Assembly (NCBI GenBank): GCA_020860515.1
Contig: JAJBUG010000091.1
Coordinates: 62,001-126,000 of the forward strand
DNA length: 64,000 nucleotides
Reading direction: 5' to 3'
Source of the DNA: Bacteroidales bacterium
GTDB taxonomy: Bacteria > Bacteroidota > Bacteroidia > Bacteroidales > Muribaculaceae
The number at the start of each line of letters is the position of its first letter. Positions within the stretch are counted from its first letter, which is position 1. Of the stretch, positions 51,202-58,642 are shown piece by piece. The notes below the pieces were generated by a model. That model was given only the letters and a program-made list of their open reading frames with translations. It was not told the DNA's origin and searched no databases. The translations under genes were made by a program, and so were the position numbers.

Positions 51202-52060
51202 ATTTGATACTTTTCAAGATATAGTTTCCAATGCAAATAAAAAACCAACTAAAAAATTTGAAATTGATAAGAAAAAGAAACCCGATCCTAACCAAAACCG
51301 GAATCCTGATGAAGTAAAAAAAGACATGGAGAAAGCTGGCAATGAACTTTACCAAGCTGCTGGAGGCATGAAACTGGCTTTTGAAAAATTAATGAAAGCC
51401 ATAAAGGGTCATCAAGTTGGCGCTGATATCTTTGAGGAACATTCTAAAAAAATAAACGAGGAATTACAAAAGCCTGACATGTGCGGCAGATATTATATAA
51501 TAAACCAATTGCCTGTTAATAGTAGTACAAAAAAGGTTGAAATTCAGCCCCAAGATTTTAAACCTATTGAAAAAGAAAACGTACGAGAGTTCGTGTATAT
51601 GGTAATGGATTGGGCTATCGAATATTATAATAAAAAAAATAGTTTCTATACAGTAAAACGCAAAAAAGTAGACCCAAAAAACCACGATTTTTCTCAAGAT
51701 ACCCAATGGAAAGAATTTGTTGATTCCATAAAATTTGTAAACGCAGGAGAAGATAACCCGCAGCCAGCTTCTGCCTCCCAACCGGCCGCTCCATTAACAG
51801 GATGGCAAAGCCTTTGGGGAACTATAAAAAAATACGCTTCTGTAACTGGGAAAGGAATCGGTGAAACATTGGAGGAATATTCACTCCAGGATGTCTTGGA
51901 TAATAATATCTGGGACTCACTGCAAGAGGGAGAAATTCTCCTTTCCGACAAGGAGCAAGGTACCCTGCATATCCAAAACAAGGAAATTACCGCTTATGAT
52001 GCCAATCGCAGCAAAGATGATTTGCACAAACGCCTTATCCACTATTTAAAGACATTATAA
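51176..52060 (+). CDS. unknown protein between VgrG and the second spike-like protein
   Basis: I start at MTISKNKTEFDT (51176), which overlaps the vgrG stop by 26 bases; this gives 294 residues. There is no signal peptide or clear membrane segment. Residues 1-60 are Lys-rich and disordered-looking (KKPTKKFEIDKKKKPDPNQN); residues 45-100 are helical. A middle domain has CGRYYIINQLPVN and REFVYMVMDWAIEYYN, then a Pro/Ala-rich linker (PQPASASQPAAP) and a small C-terminal domain. I do not recognise it. Position right after the spike suggests an adaptor, chaperone or secreted cargo. Confidence 0.65.
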   Translation: MTISKNKTEFDTFQDIVSNANKKPTKKFEIDKKKKPDPNQNRNPDEVKKDMEKAGNELYQAAGGMKLAFEKLMKAIKGHQVGADIFEEHSKKINEELQKPDMCGRYYIINQLPVNSSTKKVEIQPQDFKPIEKENVREFVYMVMDWAIEYYNKKNSFYTVKRKKVDPKNHDFSQDTQWKEFVDSIKFVNAGEDNPQPASASQPAAPLTGWQSLWGTIKKYASVTGKGIGETLEEYSLQDVLDNNIWDSLQEGEILLSDKEQGTLHIQNKEITAYDANRSKDDLHKRLIHYLKTL

Positions 52061-53940
52061 TGACCAACTTAGAAGCTATCGCGGCCGAAATGGAAAGCTG
52101 GAGGGCTGCCATTGATGAGCTAAAGAAAGATTTGAAAACCGTGCTTGAGGATATCCACTCCCAAAAAGATAAAATTCAGGAGTTGCGGAATCAGGTTGAC
52201 AACGAACTTGCCCAAGTGAAATATGTGCGTGATGATAAACGCTTAGTGCTTAGCGCCCCTGAAATTATCATAGGCAATGTAGATCGCCAAGGACATTTAA
52301 TTCAAGGGGGGCAAATCATACTTCGTGGAGAAGACATTTGCCTTAGTGGTGTGGGTAAGACAGCTAATGTGCACGCTCATGCTGCCAACATTAGGCTGGT
52401 AAATGATGATCAAGGTCCAGATGGTAATGAGGCATTTGTACACGATGGGTCTAAGATTGTAGCTTTGGGCAAAGCCATTTCTATGAAAGCAGAAAATTAT
52501 CAGGATATCTTTGTATCAGGTGAAGATATACCAACTTCACCTGGCCAAATTTCATTTACAGCTGACAATAAATTAGAGTTACTTGCCCAAAAAGATAGAA
52601 AAATATTGGAGGCTACTATAAAAAGTCGAACAGAAACCCTGGGTGAGAAAATAGACCCTACGAAGAATAAATTAGCCTCAATAGGAGAAGAAATTAATAA
52701 GATTATAGAAGAAGCGGATGAAAATTCCTCTCCAGCCTATAATATTGATCCTGGTTGGTGGCATCGACATTTCTTTTATGAAGCAAAGGAGCACCAAAAG
52801 GAATACAAGGAGAAGATTGGATCTCTTTACGATAAACTTATCGAGTTTGAGAAGGAAGCAGCCACAATAGTCGAAGCTAAACGACAACATGAGGCTTTGG
52901 GAAAAATTATAATTCCCTCAAGCGATAACTTTGAGAAGGCTGACTCTGGATGTCAAATCACAATAAACAGTGAGAAAATTGACATAGAGTCGCGAGATGC
53001 CAAGGATTTCCGCACTACTGCGGCAAGCCAAGTAAATATACAGAGCCCCAAAATCAACCTCATCACTGGACCCATGGAAGATGTAATCACCCCAGAGGGC
53101 AAAATTTCAATGAAAGCCCAAGATGTGGATATCGACACATCTGAGCCATCAAAGAAAGATGACCAGGGTAAACAGACTCTGACAACCCGCGGCACTGTAA
53201 AGATTAATTCAAGGGAGATTACACTGCAAAGCCTTAATTACTCGATTGACAAAGATGGCAAAGCTACTGAGGCCGATACCGAGGATCCCGAAGGAAAGGG
53301 CGAGTTTGGAGCCGAGGGCAGCCATCTGTATGTACGCACCAATCATGTCAACATTGACACTAATAAGGTAGATGGCACTGCAAGTGGAAGCGTGGCAGTA
53401 GTTTCAAAAGACATTGATTTGTATGGCTGCAAGACCACGGTATCTGATGGAAAGAGAACCGTAGATGTAAACGGAGCAAAAGCTGAGAAATCCAACGTAA
53501 GATTAATGGCCGACTCCATAGCAATGGGCAGCTTATCAGATAAGTTACGCAGTTCGGAAATCCAAGTAGAGTCAGATAAAATCGATATAAAAACTTACAA
53601 AACCACCGACATCTCCTATGTAGGTGAGGGGGAAGGCCCCAAGATAGGACTTTCCAAAGAGCAATATCTGCTGCAGTGCAAAGGCAACTCAATAAAAGTT
53701 GACACTTCCCTGACTAAAATAGATAGTGAAACCCAAATCACGAAGGATACCACTATTGACGTCAAGCTTACCGTTCCATACATTGAAGTACATACAAAGG
53801 ATAATAAGGGACAAATTCAATCTGACTACTTAGGTTGTCCGGATATTAGTTCCTCTGATATAACTGCTACGGGCACCATAAAAGGGAAAACTCTGAATGC
53901 GACTACCGAACTCATTGCCCCTAATACAAAAAAGTCGTAA
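52060..53940 (+). CDS. second spike-like beta-helical protein with N-terminal coiled coil
   Basis: In this 626-residue protein, residues 1-55 are a strong coiled coil (WRAAIDELKKDLKTVLEDIH, KIQELRNQVDNELAQVK). From about residue 60 on the sequence is dominated by short beta strands with repeating I-x-L/I-x patterns (LSAPEIIIGNVDRQG, GQIILRGEDICLSG, GTVKINSREITLQS, NHVNIDTNKVDG), resembling the needle of gp5/VgrG. A helical insert lies at about 190-290. It has no gp27 part. Probably a trimeric spike extension under the PAAR-like tip, which follows at three bases. The start overlaps the previous stop by one base. Confidence 0.65.
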   Translation: MTNLEAIAAEMESWRAAIDELKKDLKTVLEDIHSQKDKIQELRNQVDNELAQVKYVRDDKRLVLSAPEIIIGNVDRQGHLIQGGQIILRGEDICLSGVGKTANVHAHAANIRLVNDDQGPDGNEAFVHDGSKIVALGKAISMKAENYQDIFVSGEDIPTSPGQISFTADNKLELLAQKDRKILEATIKSRTETLGEKIDPTKNKLASIGEEINKIIEEADENSSPAYNIDPGWWHRHFFYEAKEHQKEYKEKIGSLYDKLIEFEKEAATIVEAKRQHEALGKIIIPSSDNFEKADSGCQITINSEKIDIESRDAKDFRTTAASQVNIQSPKINLITGPMEDVITPEGKISMKAQDVDIDTSEPSKKDDQGKQTLTTRGTVKINSREITLQSLNYSIDKDGKATEADTEDPEGKGEFGAEGSHLYVRTNHVNIDTNKVDGTASGSVAVVSKDIDLYGCKTTVSDGKRTVDVNGAKAEKSNVRLMADSIAMGSLSDKLRSSEIQVESDKIDIKTYKTTDISYVGEGEGPKIGLSKEQYLLQCKGNSIKVDTSLTKIDSETQITKDTTIDVKLTVPYIEVHTKDNKGQIQSDYLGCPDISSSDITATGTIKGKTLNATTELIAPNTKKS

Positions 53941-53943
53941 GCC

Positions 53944-54330
53944 ATGAGCAAATATGTGTGCATGGGAGCGCAATTGCAATGTTCGTTTGGAATGTCACCT
54001 GGGCAATTGATGGTAGTGGACGCTTCACGCCCAATGATAGAAAACAAATTACAAGCTACCATTATGGATTATGCTCCGATGGTCAACATCCTCACTTTTG
54101 GCATGTGCCAATCGATGAGCAATCCCACCGTAGCCTCAGCTACTGCTGCCGCAATGGGAGTGTTGACACCTATGCCTTGCGTGCCAGCTGTAGTGGTGCC
54201 GTGGAGCCCCGCAGGCAAAGTAATCGTGGGCATTTTCCCAGCCCTTTTGGATAATGCCAAATGCAATTGCATGTGGGGCGGTCAAATATCTATCACTAAT
54301 CCTGGTCAGAACTTTCTGGAAGGAGATTAA
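53944..54330 (+). CDS. DUF4280 PAAR-like tip protein
   Basis: This 128-residue protein matches DUF4280: VCMGAQLQCSFGMSPGQLMV at the start, IMDYAPMVNILTFGMCQSMS in the middle, then PAVVVPWSPAGK and NCMWGGQISITNPGQ at the end. DUF4280 proteins are PAAR-like caps that sharpen the spike in T6SS and related contractile systems. Repeated Cys and Met near the ends would suit metal binding. The position just after the spike proteins agrees. Confidence 0.88.
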   Translation: MSKYVCMGAQLQCSFGMSPGQLMVVDASRPMIENKLQATIMDYAPMVNILTFGMCQSMSNPTVASATAAAMGVLTPMPCVPAVVVPWSPAGKVIVGIFPALLDNAKCNCMWGGQISITNPGQNFLEGD

Positions 54331-54341
54331 AGCCACGAAAT

Positions 54342-54662
54342 ATGCGAATTAAGGTAATTGATTTGATTAAAGAGAGCCAGACGCTGTTCAGCGCCCATGC
54401 AATGTCGTACTGCTACAAGATGATGAATCTGTGTTTGACATCCGATCCTGCAGCCATGCTATCTTTCAAGGTCAATTGTGAGGGTAAATTATATAATCTT
54501 GACGATATAGCCACAGTAGCATTGCCCGATGATAAGCATTATCTAATATATCCCACGATCAAAGATTTTGCGCCCTATATCATAAAGGCAATGATTAAGC
54601 CCCACCCTGAATTCAAATCAGAAATCTTAGAGGAGGATGAAAAAATCCATTCCGTATCTTAG
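54342..54662 (+). CDS. small unknown protein after the PAAR-like tip
   Basis: This 106-residue protein was not recognised. It is mixed alpha/beta with an N-terminal helix-like stretch (IDLIKESQTLFSAHAMSYCY), beta-like DDIATVALPDDKHYLIYPTI, and a charged C-terminus. No signal peptide. The stop overlaps the next start by one base (TAGTG). Genes beside the tip are often adaptors or chaperones for tip-loaded cargo; that is the only hint. Confidence 0.6.
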   Translation: MRIKVIDLIKESQTLFSAHAMSYCYKMMNLCLTSDPAAMLSFKVNCEGKLYNLDDIATVALPDDKHYLIYPTIKDFAPYIIKAMIKPHPEFKSEILEEDEKIHSVS

Positions 54663-55030
54663 TGACTGTGCCAGATGTGGATGATGATCGCCATGATTTG
54701 CTGCTGGATGCCATTGATTCTCTGACAAAAGAAACAGAAACTAATATGAATCTCCTCAACAAAAAATATCTGGGACGAATCATGGGAGTCATTCCATTGA
54801 CAGCGTTAGAAGAGCTCAATGAGGCAAAAGATAATCTGAACCAAATCCAAGATTATTTCAAAGATCTATGTGACAAACAACATAAGAAAAAGCTTGAAGA
54901 GGTAGAGATCGCATATAACGAGTGGAAATCTAAAGCCAAAGAAAAAGCAACAGCTAAGCAAGAGAAAGAAGCCGCAGCTGGCGAAAAAGTAGGGCTAAGC
55001 ATGAGCCTTGATTTTGATGATGACGAATAG
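54662..55030 (+). CDS. small coiled-coil unknown protein (GTG start)
   Basis: This 122-residue protein starts at GTG 54662, overlapping the previous stop. It is acidic at the N-terminus (PDVDDDRHDLLLDAIDSL), then a long helical, Lys/Glu-rich segment (LEEVEIAYNEWKSKAKEKAT, AKQEKEAAAGEK) and ends in SLDFDDDE. A coiled-coil adaptor or chaperone is plausible. The E1-like gene starts inside its last codons (11-base overlap), so the E1 is translationally coupled to it; it might be a partner or target of the E1-Ubl-E2 set. Confidence 0.6.
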   Translation: MTVPDVDDDRHDLLLDAIDSLTKETETNMNLLNKKYLGRIMGVIPLTALEELNEAKDNLNQIQDYFKDLCDKQHKKKLEEVEIAYNEWKSKAKEKATAKQEKEAAAGEKVGLSMSLDFDDDE

Positions 55031-56165
55031 CCTACACATAGATAATCTTCAGTTTGATTTAGACCACATTCGCCATGCCAAAATTATGGTGGTGGGCTGC
55101 GGTGCACTTGGCAACGAAGTAATCAAAAATTCGACATTCGCTGGCATTGGGCATCTGGCATTGGTTGACCCTGACATAGTGGAGCATCGCAATCTTTCCC
55201 ATTCAATCTTATTCAGGAAATCAGATGCCGATAACAAGGCTAAGAAAGTAGATGCAGCAGCTCGCTCAGCAAAAGAATTGTCGCCATCAATTGAGATTGA
55301 CACTATCGCAGGCGACATTTGCCACGACGTTGGCTTAGGCTTAATCAAGCAGATGGACGTGGTGATTGGCTGCGTCGACAACAAATATGCACGGTTCTTT
55401 ATCAATCGCCTCTGCATGCGCGCTGGAAAGCCTTGGGTTGATGGGGGTGTGTTCGGGCTTGAAGGCACTGTAAAAGTATATATGCCAGGCCGTAATTGCT
55501 ATGCTTGCGGCTTGGATTTGCAATCACTGCAGGAATTGAAAGGGAGCATGTCGTGCGCTGACATTGTAGAGCGACAAGTCAGCACTGGCCATGTATCCAC
55601 ATCATCAATCATAGCATCGGTGATAGGCGCAGTACAGGTACAAGAGGCTCTAAAACTGCTTCATCCAAGGGAATTAGCCGATGGCACTTTTGTCAGCCTC
55701 TGTGGAAAGATATTCTATTACGAAGGGATGAATCTCACATCTCGCATAGCCGAAATGAGGGCTTATGATGAAGATTGCTGTGAACATGAGCAGTGGGACG
55801 AAGGTGAAGATTTAGGAATCCAAGCTACGAACACGGCTGCTGAATGCATGTGGATTGTCAACAAAAAACTTGAAAACGATTGTAAAATTCTACTTCCAGG
55901 ACGTGGCTTTGTAAGCTACATTGAGCGCAAGGACACAATGGAGAAAGCTGAGGTATGCTGCCCATCTTGGCAAGTAGAAGATAAGATAAATTCTTCAGCT
56001 CAGTTCCGCAAGGTGCCTTTCTGGCTCCTGCGTCAAAATGAAATACACTATCTGGATACTGACTTCCCCTACCCTAATTTTGAGCTATTGCGCTTGGGCA
56101 TAAATCACAATGATATCATTAAGGTACTCACACCGGAAGAAACAATCTTTGTAAAGGTAGCTTGA
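55020..56165 (+). CDS. E1-like ubiquitin-activating enzyme homologue (ThiF/MoeB fold)
   Basis: I start at ATG 55020 (55017 is possible), 381 residues. The adenylation domain shows the nucleotide loop IMVVGCGALGNEV (G26, G28, G31), LALVDPDIVEHRNLSHSILF with D50 and D52, a lysine-rich DNKAKKVDAA, and DVVIGCVDNKYARFFINRLC. Zinc-type cysteines are C160-x2-C163 and C253/C254. A candidate catalytic cysteine is C179 (SMSCADI), at the position of MoeB/ThiF-like E1s before a VSTSSIIASVIGAVQVQEAL helix. The usual N-x-x-R after the aspartates reads NLSH here. A C-terminal extension (about 261-381) ends in a ubiquitin-like-looking GINHNDIIKVLTPEETIFVK, possibly a ubiquitin-fold E2-recruiting domain. It lies six bases before tssG. 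Confidence 0.85.
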   Translation: MTNSLHIDNLQFDLDHIRHAKIMVVGCGALGNEVIKNSTFAGIGHLALVDPDIVEHRNLSHSILFRKSDADNKAKKVDAAARSAKELSPSIEIDTIAGDICHDVGLGLIKQMDVVIGCVDNKYARFFINRLCMRAGKPWVDGGVFGLEGTVKVYMPGRNCYACGLDLQSLQELKGSMSCADIVERQVSTGHVSTSSIIASVIGAVQVQEALKLLHPRELADGTFVSLCGKIFYYEGMNLTSRIAEMRAYDEDCCEHEQWDEGEDLGIQATNTAAECMWIVNKKLENDCKILLPGRGFVSYIERKDTMEKAEVCCPSWQVEDKINSSAQFRKVPFWLLRQNEIHYLDTDFPYPNFELLRLGINHNDIIKVLTPEETIFVKVA

Positions 56166-56171
56166 CAGATT

Positions 56172-56954
56172 ATGAAAATCAAAGGCAACATACCCGAGGG
56201 CAAAGCTGAGTTTCTATTAGGCTTGCTTTATCCTGAGATTGGCAATGAATGGGACGCGCGATTTAATAGCTCATTCACGCGCAACTATCTTAGCGACCTC
56301 ACTGCTATAGACGATCGCAGCGAAGATGCAATGTGTGTGGAGCTGACGCGCGACGGAGTGATTGACTTGCTGCCTGATTCTCTGCTTTCAACTGATGACG
56401 AGTTGAAGTCGGAAGATTTCAAAGAGTCATATGAAGAAATGACAAGGCGACTAAGGCTCCTGCGCGAGACATTTCGCCCCCTTGACACAGTGCTTTTCCG
56501 GCATAGCATGAAGCTTGAGGGCGCAACTGCCAAACTCTTATCCGACAAACTGGATTTCCTGTTAAAGACATTTTATGACTTCGATTTGAAGAAGATTCAG
56601 AACCCATACATCAAGGCCTTGGCACCGCTCTTGCTGAATGTAACTGAATTTAGAGGCAATTTTGAACTTTTAAAATACTACATTGGAAAGGCAACTGGCT
56701 GGCCCACTACAATGAAAATCAGTCAATGGAGCGATACCGACACATCTCTGGCACCGATTCCTTATTTAGAATACAATCTTAATATCAGAGGCTTGGGACA
56801 AAATTATGAGGCCTCAGCCCAAGAAATCCAAGAATTAGAAGATTTTATTCGAGAGCGATTTATACCGGCATACATGCAGTTCAAAATTAATATTGTGACT
56901 GATTCTGATTTGGATTCACCCCTTATGCTCGATTACAATGCAACACTAAATTAG
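56172..56954 (+). CDS. tssG: T6SS baseplate protein, TssG-like
   Basis: This 260-residue protein has, in its middle, a TssG-like segment with a helical bundle around FELLKYYIGKATGWPTTMKI and a C-terminal YLEYNLNIRGL, then RERFIPAYMQFKINIVTDS, which resembles the phage P2 gpI/TssG end (a wedge arm). TssG joins two TssF and one TssK trimer set in the wedge. Position directly before tssK, tssE and tssF supports it. Sequence similarity alone is modest. Confidence 0.68.
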   Translation: MKIKGNIPEGKAEFLLGLLYPEIGNEWDARFNSSFTRNYLSDLTAIDDRSEDAMCVELTRDGVIDLLPDSLLSTDDELKSEDFKESYEEMTRRLRLLRETFRPLDTVLFRHSMKLEGATAKLLSDKLDFLLKTFYDFDLKKIQNPYIKALAPLLLNVTEFRGNFELLKYYIGKATGWPTTMKISQWSDTDTSLAPIPYLEYNLNIRGLGQNYEASAQEIQELEDFIRERFIPAYMQFKINIVTDSDLDSPLMLDYNATLN

Positions 56955-56961
56955 CCCTGTT

Positions 56962-58194
56962 ATGAAGGATACATCCTCACTAATTGATATAAATTCAAAT
57001 GTAGCGTGGCACAAAGGCATGAGGCTTACGGCCACGACCTTTGATGTGCATGATGCAGCATGGGACAGGCAGCAGCAATTGCTTTGGCAATTTGCAGCCC
57101 ATGGCAGTCTGGGCTTGCTTCCAACTAAAGAATTTATGTGCAAAGCGGCATTTGTAAAAAATAAGCTCGAGCTTAACCATCTGCAATGCATGGCATTGCT
57201 GCCCTCAGGAAGAATTTTGGATATAGATGAGGATGCGGTGGTGCCAATATCGAAAATGCCTGACGCAGATTACTATGTAACCGCTTTCTTTACTGATGAG
57301 ACACAAGATTTCGAGTTGCAGGATGTAAGATGCACCAGGCCGGTATATGGCTTTGCTTTGCGCACTATCACTCAAGCGAAGGAGCGGGGCGAAATGCCAG
57401 TGCTAAAACTCAAGGTGGGGAATGGTCGCATAAGCATTGACGAAAATTACATTCTGCCGAGCCTTCTCTTAGGAGCATCGCCGAGGAATTTGGATTTTGT
57501 AAGCCAAATAAGGGAAAAGCTTATGAAGATAGCCACTCATAAGCACATTGCGGATATGAACACTAAGTGCGCCTTCATGCAATTCTGGTTTATGGTGGGG
57601 AAGTTTGATGGCAGTTCCCCTTTAAAGGATTTTCTCAGGCTTACAATTGAAATACATACAGTCTCAGCTCAATTTATTGTGAAGCCAAGTACGGAATTTA
57701 AGCTCCCTATTGATCTAATACCCCTGGATCTGGCGCTATGGTACGCTTATCTGATTGAGCAATTAGACCATGCAATTGAGCATCTTGACCATGCCGAAGT
57801 AAAAGAAGAAGAGATTGATTACAGCAAGCTGAAGGCAGAGATCCTAACCGAGGTGCGTCAGAATTTATATCCCACGCTCAAGCAAGAACTATTCCAAGGC
57901 TTATGTGACGAACTCACAAAAAGGCTGCGCGAGCATGTGTCGGGCGAAGTGCTGGATAAGCTAAAACAATATCTTAACGACAGCATAAGGCCGCGCTTGG
58001 AAAAGACATTATCTGAAAATCTTACCCAAGAATTGCCTCCTAAGCTATATAAGGATCTTAACGAGAATCTTTACAAGAATCTTTACGATGAATTGTCAAA
58101 AATCTTGAACCAAGAGTTTGAGGCCCTGGCAAAAGATTTGCCTAAGATGATTCCGCAAGAGGAAATTGAAAATAAATTCATACCCTGGATATGA
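56962..58194 (+). CDS. tssK: T6SS baseplate protein TssK with helical C-terminal extension
   Basis: This 410-residue protein has the TssK N-terminal shoulder SNVAWHKGMRLTATTF (W-x-x-G-x-x-L near residue 12), a beta-rich middle with GFALRTITQAKERGEMPVLK, and a helical LKDFLRLTIEIHTVSAQF. The last about 130 residues (from DYSKLKAEILTEVRQ) are a run of amphipathic helical segments of roughly 12-15 residues with Leu/Tyr/Lys spacing. In canonical T6SS the C-terminal domain docks to TssJLM; here it looks replaced by a coiled or helical array. The stop overlaps tssE (ATGA). Confidence 0.8.
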   Translation: MKDTSSLIDINSNVAWHKGMRLTATTFDVHDAAWDRQQQLLWQFAAHGSLGLLPTKEFMCKAAFVKNKLELNHLQCMALLPSGRILDIDEDAVVPISKMPDADYYVTAFFTDETQDFELQDVRCTRPVYGFALRTITQAKERGEMPVLKLKVGNGRISIDENYILPSLLLGASPRNLDFVSQIREKLMKIATHKHIADMNTKCAFMQFWFMVGKFDGSSPLKDFLRLTIEIHTVSAQFIVKPSTEFKLPIDLIPLDLALWYAYLIEQLDHAIEHLDHAEVKEEEIDYSKLKAEILTEVRQNLYPTLKQELFQGLCDELTKRLREHVSGEVLDKLKQYLNDSIRPRLEKTLSENLTQELPPKLYKDLNENLYKNLYDELSKILNQEFEALAKDLPKMIPQEEIENKFIPWI

Positions 58195-58640
58195 GTTACT
58201 TGAATCTGCCATTAGCCGTAACTGGAAGCCGGTTAAGCCGAGTAGATGACGTAAAGACTTCAATTGACAAACATCTCAGCCTGATATTGCACACAGCTGA
58301 GGGTGATTGCCGCTGCATGCCTAAGTTTGGATTCAGATTCAACAACCTGAGGTTTGAAATCATCAATGAGCGCGACGGCGTGGTGTATGATTCAGCACCA
58401 AGCAAAACAGCAAATGCTGGGCTCTATGACAAAAAGATTTCTGGCACTTCCACCAATCTCAACGCCTTCGCTGCGGAATTATTATCAGCGATCGCACAAT
58501 ATGAGTCACGCCTAACTGATATTACAGTAGGCATGTCGTACCTGCGCCAAGAGCACCGCATTCATATTGTGGTGAACGCTGTAATTGCCGAAAACCGCAC
58601 CCCATACAAATTTGAATCCGATATGAAAATCTGGAACTGA
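58191..58640 (+). CDS. tssE: T6SS baseplate protein TssE (gp25-like)
   Basis: This 149-residue protein has the gp25/GPW fold: SIDKHLSLILHTAEGDCRCM, PKFGFRFNNL, and an EYSR-like central core (LSAIAQYESRLTDITVGMSY) with the conserved E-x-R (YESR). TssE nucleates sheath assembly at the wedge. It overlaps tssK by four bases and lies two bases before tssF. Confidence 0.86.
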   Translation: MSYLNLPLAVTGSRLSRVDDVKTSIDKHLSLILHTAEGDCRCMPKFGFRFNNLRFEIINERDGVVYDSAPSKTANAGLYDKKISGTSTNLNAFAAELLSAIAQYESRLTDITVGMSYLRQEHRIHIVVNAVIAENRTPYKFESDMKIWN

Positions 58641-58642
58641 TT

